From Limnephilus marmoratus (lineage: Eukaryota; Arthropoda; Insecta; Trichoptera; Limnephilidae), in contig OU862920.1 in the NCBI GenBank assembly GCA_917880885.1, positions 40,893,019 to 40,957,018 of the forward strand: 64,000 nt of DNA, read 5' to 3'. A model generated the notes under the pieces. That model saw only the letters and a list, made by a program, of their open reading frames with translations. It had not been told where the DNA came from and did no database searches. Made by a program: the position numbers and the translations under genes. Below, in pieces: positions 1-10,208 of this stretch (position 1 is the first letter of the stretch; each line of letters starts with the position of its first letter).

Positions 1-1126
1 GTTCGTGATCGTTATGAATGGGTTGACCCTGAGTGAATTGAATGAGGAGACCTACATTGGAGAGAGTGAAGATTTTCATTTCGTTTGGAAATTAATGGGT
101 CTAAATCGTACAAAGTACACTTCGTAGCCTCGTGGGACGTTTTTACGACATAAAATATTAGGAGTTTTTTTATCGAATCAGATTGACATCCAGGGGAGGC
201 ATTTAATTTCTTCTAAAGAAAATACCATTATATGATGGATAATGCATGTGACAAGTAATGAAGTCATATTGATTTTCCTCATAAGAATATGGTAACGTTG
301 GCGCACACGTGCAGAAAGGTAATTGATTGTGATTAGGTATATACGTTTATTTAATTATTATTAACAGTTTCAAAAATTTTCATCTTTTATATTTTTCATG
401 CCTCTGGTACCTACATGACTATGCAAGAATTCACATGATGATAAGTACATAAACATGCAAACATAATACATTATTATAAAAGAGATACGAAAGTACATGA
501 TTTTATAAATTTTCTTCAATAGGAAGTGAATTTCGCAAAAAATTGATACATTTAAAAGAAATCATGTTTAAAATTTTGTAAGCAAATTATTACAGTTTAT
601 ATTGTGTTTTTTATATCTTTTTTTTTAATAATTTTCAGGGTTATATTTTTGTTAAGTTCTTACACTATATATTATCTTATAATTTTAATTATGTGAAAAT
701 CTGTCATTGGATATATTATGTATTTTATTAATGTTATTATTATAAGTGCAAAATATTTGTTGATTTTCCATAATAAATAAAATAAAAAATAAAATAAACA
801 AATCAAACACGTTACAAAAAATCTCAGAAATTAAAAATTATGTTGTAAAAATGTCAAAAGTTGAGAGTTTGATGAGTTTGGGCAACGTTTACAAGTATAT
901 ATATATACCTACAAGTTGAATCTTAATATCGTATATAACATTTTATTATATTTGATTAAACATAATTTTTTGTCTTCGTTAATATTTTTATTGCTGCTGC
1001 GTATATTAGGCAGAAAAAAAGTTTAGGTATTGCTCAAGGGTTTAGAGTTCCAAAGAAAGTCTAAGGCCAAACAAGGAGTTAGTAAAAACATGACGTAAAA
1101 CATAAAACATATTATAATAATACCAT
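1..1126. other. AT-rich stretch, nothing recognised
   Basis: Low-complexity A/T-rich DNA with poly-A and poly-T runs. The plus strand is open from base 2 to a stop near 127 (about 41 codons), without a recognisable domain, splice context or start. I treat that as chance, although the end of an exon cannot be excluded at a window edge. Confidence 0.5.
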
Positions 1127-1129
1127 CAG

Positions 1130-1316
1130 GGCACCAAGCACACCAACATCGATAAAGGTTTACAATTGCACATCGTCAACGAGCAAACAACAATTCACGT
1201 CGGCTGAATTTAATATATATTTAGTCGGCGTGAACTGATTTTTATTCGTTAGAGAAGGTTGATAAGTAACCGATATTGTCGATAAAATTTTTATCGATGT
1301 GATTGTGCTAGGAGTG
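1130..1316. mobile_element. MITE, family M1, CAG target duplication
   Basis: The ends are diverged inverted repeats: left GGCACCAAGCACACC then CATCGATAAA, right (reverse complement) CACTCCTAGCACAATCA then CATCGATAAA. CAG is repeated directly outside both ends (1127-1129 and 1317-1319). The right half matches the two M1 copies at 18155-18625. No coding capacity. The DNA-transposon superfamily is not clear; a 3-bp duplication is all I see. Confidence 0.6.
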
Positions 1317-1481
1317 CAGATCAACATCAAAAGTCGCTCACAAAATAACAAGAAAACATAAATCGCATTAAACAGATTTGAATTCGCGCCTCCAAAAAAG
1401 AAACAACCAAACCGATGTTTGTACTTTAATGTTTATTGATGCACGGTTGGTGAGAATTTTAGCAACAGTCTATCAAACCAA

Positions 1482-1522
1482 CAGTGCCCTAATCTAATGC
1501 AATCAGTGCCCTAATCTAATGC
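1482..1522. repeat. 22-bp tandem duplication
   Basis: The unit CAGTGCCCTAATCTAATGC plus three bases is present twice in tandem (starts at 1482 and 1504). Confidence 0.8.
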
Positions 1523-1523
1523 G

Positions 1524-1868
1524 AAAGGAGTGCCAACGTCACGAAATGCAATATCATTAGGTAAGAAAGTAACAAAATTATTTTACTTTTACAAAATCTA
1601 TGCTTTAACTTACAAGCATCATAAATTCAAGTATTTTGATACTAAATAATCTAGAATCAATATAGATATGATTTTAGATTTTCACGGCCAAAAGTATTTT
1701 TGTTATTTATTTTTGGGGTGTTATGCCGTGTTGCGCTACTTCCTCCTTTAGCCAACGTTTCGGACAGCGTTACAGTGTTTATTATCAGGGCAGATGTATC
1801 CTGCCCTACACACCTAATGATACCTTCTTACCTAATGATATTGCATTTCGTGACGTTGGCAGTCCTTT
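1524..1868. repeat. Foldback with 44-bp inverted arms
   Basis: Bases 1524-1567 are the reverse complement of 1825-1868 with one mismatch. About 255 bp lie between the arms, including the mini-element at 1700-1793. This may be a MITE whose outer ends I cannot define; the open frame 1700-1969 that crosses it is a by-product. Confidence 0.7.
1700..1793 (-). mobile_element. Mini-element H, hammerhead-like core, copy 1
   Basis: On the minus strand it starts CTGCCCTGATAA, continues to CGCTGTCCGAAACGTTGG and ends in AACACCCCAAAAA. It matches the copy at 33450-33542 across nearly its whole length. The CTGATGA box has decayed to CTGATAA here. A target duplication is not clear for this copy. Confidence 0.6.
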
Positions 1869-2079
1869 CAATTTTTACCTGGAATTTAGTTGTTAAATTT
1901 ATAAAAGCCAGCGCCAGCCTTTATCTCATTGCTAGACATCAAATCCCAAGTAAAAAACATTATTTATGAAATATAACTTTTATTCAAGTGTATAAATACG
2001 GTATCCGGACTCTTGTAGTGGGTACAAATGGAAAAATGGTGAATCTACATTACATAGGGAACCAAATAAAAATTCTATC

Positions 2080-2146
2080 TGAAGAGCGATTCTATATCTT
2101 TTGAGATAACGACGTGATCTCCTGTCAGATTTGTGTGATTTTCTAC
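2080..2146. repeat. Left arm of inverted repeat flanking LINE 3' end
   Basis: About 65 bp, including ATCTCCTGTCAGATTTGTGT, is repeated as the reverse complement at 2755-2836 with scattered mismatches. The two arms bracket the LINE fragment at 2188-2765. Confidence 0.65.
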
Positions 2147-2187
2147 GGCTGTTATTTGCTTTTTCTCTGTACAACGTACATTAAATT

Positions 2188-2765
2188 AATAAATAATTAT
2201 ATAATAATAATAATAATATATCTTTATTCAATGAAATTAACAACATTACAACTAAAAAAGTACAAGTTCAATGTAGATTACAAATAGATTACATCCGTAC
2301 AAAAAAATTAACAAGTAGAAAGTAATGTAAGATCGGTTACACAGAAGTAGCATAATTATACAATATTTTTAATTGTGCATAGTCTGCCTCACTAGGTGAA
2401 CCTGTATTGAGGCAGATTTTTTTGTAAATTGTTTCTCACAATTTTATCTATGGTTTTTTATAAATGTATAATGTAGGTTTCTATACAGCAAAAACTTTAT
2501 TTTAGATTACATTATTGTTTGTATATACACAAAACAAAAACTGCAAGGTTGTTACCACAATAACAACTGTCAATGACAGGGCGTTTGGGTGAGAGCATCA
2601 GTATAGGCTCGATCATTAGAATATATCCAAATTTTAACATATTTTTTAAATTCTTTCTGTGTTTGACTCAGTTTGATGTTTTCTGGGAGAATTATTATTA
2701 TGCGTACTTGCAGGAATTCGTGTTTAAAACGATATACATTAATAAAATGTGACAGTAAAAATCAC
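2188..2765 (-). pseudogene. LINE 3' end: ORF2 C-terminal stub plus 3' UTR
   Basis: On the minus strand a short frame near 2760-2590 reads LPENIKLSQTQKEFKKYVK, the typical end of a Jockey/CR1-type ORF2 (a line such as 'NKLPENIK...FK..LK'). It is followed by about 400 bp of 3' UTR containing AATAAAG and ending in a TAT/ATT trinucleotide tail near 2200. Everything upstream of the ORF2 tail is missing, as expected of 5' truncation. No catalytic motif remains. Confidence 0.6.
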
Positions 2766-2836
2766 ACAAATCTGACAGGAGATAACGTCCGTTATCTAAT
2801 AACGATCCCACAAAAGATATAGAATCACTCTTCAGA
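2755..2836. repeat. Right arm of inverted repeat flanking LINE 3' end
   Basis: Reverse complement of 2080-2146. It contains ACACAAATCTGACAGGAGAT. The pair is either the two ends of a foldback element into which the LINE inserted, or two opposite copies of one short repeat. Confidence 0.6.
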
Positions 2837-2839
2837 GCT

Positions 2840-3470
2840 TTTTGTTTTATTTTTTTTTCTCTTTCACTTTTTCGGCAAGTAAAGGCTTAAAGGCTTTGGA
2901 GCCGGGTCTACGCTTCTACACATTTTAAAAGACATTAAAGAGTTAAAATTAACCCCCTAGAGACCGATTTCATTTATAAAATTTTACCTAGAAAATTGCA
3001 ACTTCGGACTCGACTTACTCAAAAACGACAGTTCAAATCAAAAGGCGTACTGAAAAAATCTACTTCAAATGTGACGTTGATTCCCAAATTTTGCACTTTT
3101 ACCAGATTAAAATAGCTAAATATTAGACGTATAATATTACAATAATTTTATGAATTCACATGTACATATAATACGGTAAACATTTCGCAATTTACTCTGG
3201 ATTAATCTATTAGTTTACTATGATTTATATTTCCCATTATTGTATTGTAATTCCTATTACAACGTTGCTATTATTCAGTAATTATCTAGTCAAATAATGA
3301 TATAAGATAATCCGTTTAAGATCAATGATTACCTAACCTTCATTCCTCCACCAACCACGACAACGCAAACACATTAACTTCACATGACATTAATTTGCAC
3401 ACAGTAAGTAATGCGTTATGTCCATATTTTTCATAAAATTCCTCCCGTAATCCATTGTTGATGATGACAT
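2840..3470. other. Non-coding stretch, nothing recognised
   Basis: AT-rich sequence without open frames, RNA-like folds or repeat matches that I can support. Confidence 0.4.
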
Positions 3471-3474
3471 GCGT

Positions 3475-3700
3475 GTATTATCATAAGCAAAATAATACAC
3501 ATCTTAAGTAAAATACATACAAAATGTCATAAGTAAAATACACAAATAACTGTACATATAACCTATCATAAATAAAATGTATGCATAGCACATCCTAAAT
3601 AAAATACGTACGGCGCGTGTACAATAAGTAAAATACAACGTATTTCATAAGTAAAATATATGTACGCACACATAATAAGTAAAATGCATAAGTTTAGTAG
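3475..3700. repeat. Degenerate tandem repeat, ATAAGTAAAATAC core
   Basis: The word CATAAGTAAAATAC and variants recur about eight times with irregular 20-35 bp spacing. Copies differ by substitutions, so this is an old minisatellite. Confidence 0.6.
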
Positions 3701-3856
3701 AACAAGTGAAGTGTATATAGTACACAACTTATTTTATGTAACAACGCTACAATTGAAATGTTTCCATTACAATTATTGTTGTTACAATTACACGCTTATT
3801 AAACAAATTGAACTTCCAATTCTGAGAAGCGTGTAGCAGTCAAATTTGACAGGTAG

Positions 3857-4040
3857 ATTTTTTTTTAAAGAAAGACAAACATTCCCAGGTTACGAATAAC
3901 CCGACAATATTTGAAAATCTCCTACTGCCACCACAGTAAGCGGAAATTTTGCTGGTGTCGTGATGGAGGACTTAGCCAGCCGAGGAATCGAACATGGGAC
4001 GCTTGGGTGGGACCACACGCGATGCCAACTCAGCCAATAA
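3857..4040 (-). mobile_element. SINE-A (tRNA-like head), minus orientation
   Basis: Read on the minus strand it begins with an A-box-like TGGCTGAGTTGGCATCGCG, then a B-box-like GTTCGATTCCTCGG. A body follows, including CCATCACGACAC and GTAGGAGATTTTCAAATA, with an end in GAATGTTTGTCTTTCTTT. Other copies: 7812-8007 (minus), 15161-15325 (plus), 29395-29575 (minus). A pol III promoter layout plus a shared body of about 110 bp makes a tRNA-derived SINE the best reading. Confidence 0.7.
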
Positions 4041-4099
4041 TTTGTTTTGGAATTATTTATTTATATTGTAACTTTATTAGGACCCAATGTTACTTGTAG

Positions 4100-4725
4100 G
4101 TCAAAGATATTGAAATACAAAAGAGATATCCTATGATGTCCGCCTGCATACGGAAAGAATTTGTTCATTTAGTTGATTTTTTTAAGATGTGCAGTAGTAT
4201 TGGTTAACAATATATTTTTTTACATGAGCTCCGCACAGGAGGCCCTGAGGAAAATAATTTGCCTCACGGCCTGTGTCATCGTTGGGGATGCTGTGTGGAG
4301 GGTTTTTTTTTTAAGGAAAAGAGAGTTCTGGGAAGGAAAAGGGTTTAAGGGGTAGGTAGGAATCTGGGGTTCAGTGTGTCCTGGTCATCAGCCTCCAATA
4401 CCTAGACAAACCTCACCCCATGAACCCGGGAATCCCTGCCAAATCACCAAACGTAGCGAACCACTTGGAGTGACCTATGGCAGAAGTGTTGGTTATCCAA
4501 TAAAGGTTCCCGGGGCGGCGGTACCCATTCCCGCCTCCCAAATTAAGTTTGAATACATAGTTTAACGTCCGTTTAGTTTATTTGTTAATTATTCGTTCGT
4601 CCAGTTTATTCGTTAATTGGTTAACAATATCGGCGACACCAAGAAGCACAGTCCCACCTACTAAAAACTGTGGATAGCACATCTCTTATGTTTCAACAGC
4701 CTTGTTGTAGGTATATCATCAAAAA
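4100..4725 (-). repeat. Repeat R6, interrupted by an R1 insertion
   Basis: The outer parts (4100-4215 and about 4549-4725) match 22785-23095 in reverse complement, including TTGGTTAACAATAT and the segment GTAGGTGGGACTGTGCTTC read on the minus strand. The intervening 330 bp are an R1 repeat that split this copy. R6 has no coding capacity. Confidence 0.6.
4222..4545 (+). repeat. Repeat R1, longest copy
   Basis: The head reads AGGAGGCCCTGAGGAAAATA and GGGGATGCTGTGTGGAGGG. A purine-rich middle (GAAAAGGGTTTAAGGGG) leads to GTCCTGGTCATCAGCCTCC and a GC-rich end with GGGGCGGCGGTACCCATTC. Related copies lie at 29935-30165, 44172-44300, 48968-49085 and 55240-55440. It is nested in R6. Class unknown; the small frames across it are not genes. 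Confidence 0.6.
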
Positions 4726-5600
4726 ATGATACCCACACTAGACGCACAAGCTAGAAAAACAGGTATTGTACTGACCGGGATTGAACTCAGGTTCTTCTAC
4801 TATTCGGGAATTCTTCTGCTCGAATAAGGAACTCTAGTGAAAAATATTATGGCTTTAAATAAAATGTTCATACAGACCAATAAACGCTGATTCTGAATAT
4901 ATAAGTTTTATTTAATAATATTAAACGCAGAGTTTTTAAAAAATGATTAAAAAGTCCATTTTTAATCAGGTCGTAAAAACACGCTGTCAAGGTGACGTCA
5001 CTGTTCGACGTGTCGTGACGTCACCGTAAAGTCATTGTATGGGAATGTATGATATGACACAAACCATGGTATTAATTTATTCGTTTATTTACATACTGTT
5101 TATAGTGATTTAGTTGTTGTGTTTATTGAAACATTATTTAGGCCTAAATAATGTTTCAAAAATAAAGGTATCTCTTATTAGTTTATCTCTATTATTTAAA
5201 ATATTCAAAAACTACTGCACAAAAAAAATAGTAATGCTACTTCTAGGAAGAATACTTCGAACAACGGAATTCAAAATGGCGGCAGTTGATCAGCTGATTG
5301 CCCGATCCTATACTAATTTTTCAGGAGTGATGACGTCACACAATTCACCATACATACGGTGGTTTTTTGGGGATCTTGAAAAATTAAAACTTTGGCAATT
5401 ATTTTAACTATTAAAACTAACTCTAAACAAAAAAAAAATGCAGTTATTTAAGTTAGAACGACAAATTTATAAAAAATAAATAAATTTAGCGGAGTTCTCT
5501 GTTAGTAATTCGTTCACGCGATGTCCTCACAATGAGTCGCTCCCGCTGACTCTCCTATACTTGAACATTGATGAGACAGCCTGTAAACTTTTATTTTGCC
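4726..5600. other. Intergenic or downstream-intron sequence
   Basis: Several GTGACGTCAC-like words (5000-5030, 5327-5340) and one perfect palindrome (5126-5159). The 97-codon frame at 5114-5407 has a low-complexity start and no domain. I see no gene. Confidence 0.4.
5126..5159. repeat. Perfect 34-bp palindrome
   Basis: TTGAAACATTATTTAGG is followed at once by its reverse complement, centre 5142/5143, with no loop. Confidence 0.9.
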
Positions 5601-6118
5601 CTTTTGCTGGATGGGAGCGGTTCAGCGCTGGTTGTGCTGGCGTTGTATGGATGGAAAGTATGAACTATCGCGATAATCTTCCCATCTGCATGTTACGTGA
5701 ACTTTAAACAATGTTTCAAGTTATATTCAATTTAAAAACAAACTATTGCTGACGAAACTACTCCTTATTCGGGGGACATCTAAATAAAACAATAAATTTA
5801 AAATATTCTCACAACAATGAGTATTAAAAAGTTTGTTAGATACAATAATCTAAAAATCTTTCTAAAACCATAATATGAATTGTATTGCTTCAATATTTCT
5901 TTCTCGTGACACGACGTAATTAGTTGACATTTTTCCCGATACCAAAACTTTTCTCGTGATGATTAAAATTCTGTTTGAAAATACTTAAATTTTCAATTTG
6001 AATTTTTCTTTTCTTTATAAGCAAATGTACACAGAGGACCGCCGTTTACTCAATTAATATTTAATCTGAGAGACAAGGGAAATGTTGGTAATTGACTCTC
6101 AAGTCATGTCGTACTTAC

Positions 6119-6180
6119 TGACGTTGTAGAAAATGACCCTTCGACCGTGGCTGTCGCGGTACGGGGACACGAATAGGTAT
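6119..6180 (-). CDS. CRAL-TRIO protein, coding exon 3 (start of lipid-binding domain)
   Basis: A 62-bp exon between a polypyrimidine-AG acceptor (AG at 6182-6181) and a consensus donor (A|GTAAGT at 6118). Joined to exon 2 (phase 2) it reads G-YLFVSPYRDSHGRRVIFYNV, which is the first strand of the CRAL-TRIO (Sec14-like) domain; 'D.HGRRV' is the usual opening of this domain in TTPA/clavesin/RLBP1-type proteins. It leaves in phase 1. No following exon is visible in 1-6118, so the remainder (the hydrophobic ligand pocket) must lie beyond the left edge or be cut up beyond my reach. Too short to be found as an open frame; recognised from splice sites and protein family. Confidence 0.85.
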
Positions 6181-6300
6181 CTGAAAAAAAAAAATATATA
6201 AGTGTGGTTAACAAGCGAACTTTTAATGTTATTCTTAAAACTTTTTTTAGTTAAATACGGAAATTATGTAATAGAATGTAATCTGTATGAATATTGATTT

Positions 6301-6716
6301 TTTTTCATGAATACCGCACAAGAGTCCCAACTGCTCCCGTCTGGAGCCAATGGGATTATGGCATCCCCAATTGGGGTATGTTGTGAGGCTGAAGGCAGTG
6401 GGGAGAGGAAGGAGATACGGTATAGGAAGGTGGGGAAGTACCTGGCTATTCATATCTGGTCACCAAACACGGCAGAAGCCATTTCAAGCAACGTTTCAAT
6501 TCTGAATGGTGGTCTTACACCACCAGGGCGATACTGAGAGTATCTTCCACTCTGGAACGTGCCGCAAATCTACTATATATTATTTTTAATGAATAAATTG
6601 TGAAATACACAAATTAATCAAATAAAATTTATTTGCCACGCCGGGATTCGATCCCGCGACCTTCGGAATGCGAGTCAAGCACCTTACCGCTGCACTACGC
6701 CGGCCGTCAATACAAC
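6301..6716 (-). mobile_element. SINE-B, near full length, minus orientation
   Basis: On the minus strand a tRNA-like head (6716 to about 6643) has A-box TAGTGCAGCGG, B-box GGATCGAATCC and a perfect 5-bp T-stem GCGGG/CCCGC. Next come an AT-rich spacer (TTTATTTGATTAATTTGTG), CAGTATCGCCCTGGTGGTG, and a tail domain ending TTGTGCGGTATTCATG then A-rich. Other copies or parts: 6720-6862, 11540-11627 with 12158-12200, 17245-17525, 23965-24120, 25258-25375. The head matches tRNA layout too well for chance, but it is a repeat, not a tRNA gene: there is no intact acceptor stem. Confidence 0.7.
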
Positions 6717-6719
6717 CCA

Positions 6720-6862
6720 TATCCCCACCTTCCTCTTCCCTATCTCCTTCCCCTCCCCACTACCTTCAGCCTCACAACATACCACAATTGGGGATGCCAA
6801 AGTCTCACTGTCTTCAGAAGGAAGCAGTTGGGACTCTTGTGCGGTATTCATATAAAAACATA
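6720..6862 (+). mobile_element. SINE-B 3' part, plus orientation, head-to-head with previous
   Basis: Repeats the tail domain of SINE-B (CACAACATACCACAATTGGG to TTGTGCGGTATTCAT) in the opposite direction from the adjacent copy. The tails at 6307-6430 and 6730-6860 therefore form an inverted repeat. The overlapping frames at 6633-6934 are repeat-derived. Confidence 0.65.
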
Positions 6863-7074
6863 TGGATGCATGCAACATTGATTTATTTACAACATTCGTT
6901 TTGCATGCAACAGTGGTTGGAAGTCACTTTCTGATTTTCAATTTATTGATTTTTTTTTAGTCTAATCTATCCTTTCACATTCCAATTTTTGTAAGGGAAA
7001 ATAATATGTCATCAGAATAATCCTTTAGATCTGCCGTTACTTTTTTGTAATTGTAATTAAAATTAAGTAATTGT

Positions 7075-7228
7075 ATAATGAATAAAAAATCACTTTGTTT
7101 AAACCACTATTTTTAAAACAAATCAAAATGTTTCGACAACAATGTTGTCTTCATCAGGATATGTTGTCGAAACATGTTGATTTGTTTTAAAAATAGTGGT
7201 TTAAACAAAGTGATTTTTTATTCATTAT
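7075..7228. repeat. Near-perfect hairpin, 67-bp arms
   Basis: 7075-7141 and 7162-7228 are reverse complements with one mismatch, separated by a 20-bp loop. On the minus strand the loop plus inner arm contains CTGATGA, a GACAAC/GTTGTC stem and CGAAAC, similar to the core of mini-element H. ATAAT at the outer ends could be part of an AT-rich target. Confidence 0.9.
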
Positions 7229-7599
7229 ATGAAAAATGATACCACAAAGTTATTTTGCAAAGTTCGAAGAAGAAATTAAGTAATTGTAATTAAATGAAAA
7301 TGTAACACACCATACGTAATGTGTGTAATATACTAGTGAAGATCTTTACACATCAGTTCCAATTTTGAAAACGGCAATTAAAAAAACAAGTTAAAATATT
7401 ACATTTCATTAAGCACTTTATCGCTTTTCTGAATTCTTCAAACGATAAGTTTCGATTTTGAAAGTGATAGGTACTTAAATTCAAAACAAATTCGAGTTCA
7501 TTGAATCATAGTACGCAGGATGCACAGAACGAAATCAGTATGTTTGTTGATTGATAATCCGATATTATTATGTTGTGCCTACTAATATCTTTTTTTAAA

Positions 7600-7805
7600 G
7601 TGAAAACTTCTTCAGCACCGTTGTGATTTGAAAAAATGAAAAAGCAATACTAAAAAGAGACAAACACATACATCTATGGATTTCGCCTTTTCGCGAGAGA
7701 ATGCGATGGAATAATCCGTCTCCTCTTTGTGCGGTGCTTCGTAGCCTCCCCACTCTTGTCAACTTTAGTTTTCTGAATGTTTCACTTCGAAGTGCACACG
7801 ATTAA
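7600..7805 (+). repeat. Repeat R5, copy 1
   Basis: Shared words: AAACTTCTTCAGCACCG, TGATTTGAAA, GAGACAAACAC, TTTGTGCGGTGCTTCGTAGC, CACTCTTGTC and AGTTTTCTGAATGTTTCACTTC. The same order of blocks is found at 9815-9995, 40345-40585 (inverted) and 40955-41910 (split). Partial matches occur at 11265-11335 and 42600-42735. No coding capacity. Confidence 0.6.
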
Positions 7806-7811
7806 TTTTTA

Positions 7812-8007
7812 CTAAAGAAAATAAACATTCCCGAGTTACGAATAACCTGAAAAACATTTGAAATGTCCTACTACCACCACGCTAAACGAAAAATGTTGCT
7901 TGTGTCGTGAAGAAGAGCCAATGAATTGAACACACGTTGCCTTGGTGGGTCCTCACAACTGCACCTGACAACTGACTCAGCAACTGACTCAGCAACTGAC
8001 CGGTCAT
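7812..8007 (-). mobile_element. SINE-A, diverged copy, minus orientation
   Basis: Matches SINE-A body words (CATTCCCGAGTTACGAATAA, CCTACTACCACCAC, TTGTGTCGTGAAG) and ends in a short triplication of CAACTGACTCAG near 7967-7995, at the tRNA-like head. Confidence 0.6.
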
Positions 8008-8292
8008 TTTTTTTTTAGATAGCAATTTTGGACTATTAATAATCATCGTTGAAATTTGAATACGTTTTTTTTATTACTATTGTTTAAGATGCGGATACCT
8101 ACATTCCATTTCATTGCAATATATTGCTTTCGGCAATGGATGAAAATTTATTTAACAGTTTGTAGCCGATTGATTTTAAATGCTCGAATTAAATACTCAC
8201 GCGCACGATGTCTTAATCTAATATTATAGTTTTTATTTGTTTTTTATCGTTAAAAATAACTTTACAACATAATACATACATCTTGTCGATGA

Positions 8293-8970
8293 GGTATCTA
8301 TTATGCTTTATGCCACTCTCGATTGGAATATGGAGTAATAGGATGGGGCTCAGCACCATCTAATCACTTAAAACAACTTAAGATAACTCAGAATTGCATC
8401 ATAAAGACCATTCTAAAGGTCCCAATAAGGACGTCAACAACAGAAATTTTTAAACAGTTTGATGTTCCAAGCATACAGAAAATCTATGCCAAAAACATTC
8501 TAGTACATCACCACAAAAACGACTCGGAGGCAGACACCTCACATGCTCATAAAACCAGAGCCAAACAAACAGACATACTTAATATACCAAAGTGTAACTC
8601 TTCATTTGGTCAAAGAAGTTCTGAATTTTTAGCAGTAAAGTTATATAACAAACTCCCACTTAGTATCAAACAAATTAAAACAAAAAATAGCTACATTAAG
8701 GACATTAAATGTTGGCTGAAGGAACTATCGGAAAATGACCTTACTAGTATACTTAAAATATCATGGAAAACCTTATCCAAACAATGAAGATAAACCATAG
8801 AAGTCGCTGAAAAACTTATCCAAAGCATAGTCTCCCTCAGCACAGGATCTCCTAGTGAGGAGGACTACGAATATATTTTCTATTTTATATATACATCTAA
8901 CTAACATGTTTCATATAAAAATGTAAAAAATATTATATAGTTACTAAATAAAAAAAAAATAAAAAAATAA
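8293..8970 (+). pseudogene. LINE ORF2 C-terminus and 3' UTR (Jockey/CR1-like), 5'-truncated
   Basis: An uninterrupted frame 8293-8787 begins YYALCHSRLEYGVIGWGSA, the conserved block just after the RT domain of Jockey/CR1-type ORF2 ('LYYAL..S.L.YGI..WG'). It runs about 164 codons to a stop. No catalytic FADD box remains, so this is a 5'-truncated copy; the apparent start TTG at 8323 is not a real initiation site. A 3' UTR with GAGGAGGACTACG follows, then an A-rich tail at 8946-8970. The long intact frame suggests a fairly young insertion. Confidence 0.75.
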
Positions 8971-9814
8971 CATCACGCCGTTTTCATCAATATTTCAGTT
9001 ATTCTGGATGGGAACTTCCATTGATATTTGATATCAAAAATATCAATTTCGGTTATCGGTGCATGACGCGAAATATTCCTATTGGAACTGTTTGTGTAAA
9101 TTCAGAAACACTTTCAGGTTTACAAACCCTATATTTATAATATCGCATGATTTGTCGCGGATCTCCGCTATCCTAAAAATGAAATAAATCAAGAGGTTTG
9201 TTGTGAAATAAATTGTGGCAACAAATTTGTATACGGAGACCTTTTATCAGATACCCCAGAGCTTACAATACAAGTCTTGGGCAATATTGCGCCATCAGAT
9301 CACAAAAGATGGTACTGCATCAATTCTGAAGGTAGATACTGGAAACCTTTTGAGAAAACCTCACTGAGAAAAAAAATCACCTAACCATGAATAAAATGAT
9401 TACCCCCTTACTAATAAAAGCGTTTTGCACAACTGGTAAACAACCAATTACCGTACATTAATAATTGTTTATCCGTTGTATACAATTTATTACATATTTA
9501 TCAGTAGGGCCCTTGTTTTGTGTTGAAACAGTAAAATGATTATCTAGTAAATATTATAATATAGTCGTAAATGTTAAATCGATTTAAATCGAAATGCTCG
9601 ACATTTTCAATTATTTATAATGTTTTCAAATCAAATCAGTACTGCTTCATGATTTTTATTTCCCAAGAGCTTGCCAGAATCAAAACCGAAAGGCAAATTT
9701 GAATTATAATTATATAAACATACAAGAATATATTACATAATTTAGTTAGCTATAAACATACAAAAATATAATGCGTAATTTACTTAGCTAGTAAATATAA
9801 TAGAAAAAAAAGAT
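8971..9814. other. Intronic AT-rich sequence
   Basis: Inside intron 2 of the CRAL-TRIO gene. Short local palindromes only (for example around ATTTGATATCAAA near 9025). No gene or named repeat. Confidence 0.4.
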
Positions 9815-9995
9815 TCTTTTAGCAAGTGATTTGAAACTCGATGAAACGAAAATAACGACACTAAAAAGCGATGAACACATACATCAATCGGTTTCCTCTT
9901 TGTGCGATGCTTCGTAGCCTTCCCACTCTTGTCTATTTAAGTTTTCTGAATATTTCACTTCTACCGCGTGTGAATTGCACACTGATTTTTTCCTC
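9815..9995 (+). repeat. Repeat R5, copy 2
   Basis: Same block order as 7600-7805: GATTTGAAACTCGATGAAAC, then TTTGTGCGATGCTTCGTAGC, CACTCTTGTC, and ACTTCTACCGCGTGTGAATT near the end. Confidence 0.6.
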
Positions 9996-10208
9996 GTCAA
10001 AGAAAACATTTTCATTTTAATGTAAGAAAAACTAGAGATTTCATTTAAGCTTTTCGGTTTAAAATTTATTAAGATTAGACTCCTCTCTTAATAAAAATAT
10101 GGAAAGCAAATTTCGTGTGTGCACAAATATTAAAAAAAAGAAAGCGAAAATCTTTATAAAAGTCACGGAAAACCTTTACCCTTGTCGTAATTAAGATTTC
10201 CTATTTTT

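Noticed and set aside
2..127. Open plus-strand frame at the left edge (about 41 codons)
   Set aside because: No start, domain or splice context; a run of this length is common by chance.
1700..1969. Conserved peptide shared with the minus frame at 33328-33525
   Set aside because: The similarity is explained by mini-element H DNA, not by protein conservation.
6643..6716. True tRNA gene on the minus strand
   Set aside because: Good A/B boxes and T arm, but no closing acceptor stem, and it is continuous with a repeated SINE body.
6633..6934. Proline/serine-rich frames
   Set aside because: They lie wholly in SINE-B repeats on both strands.
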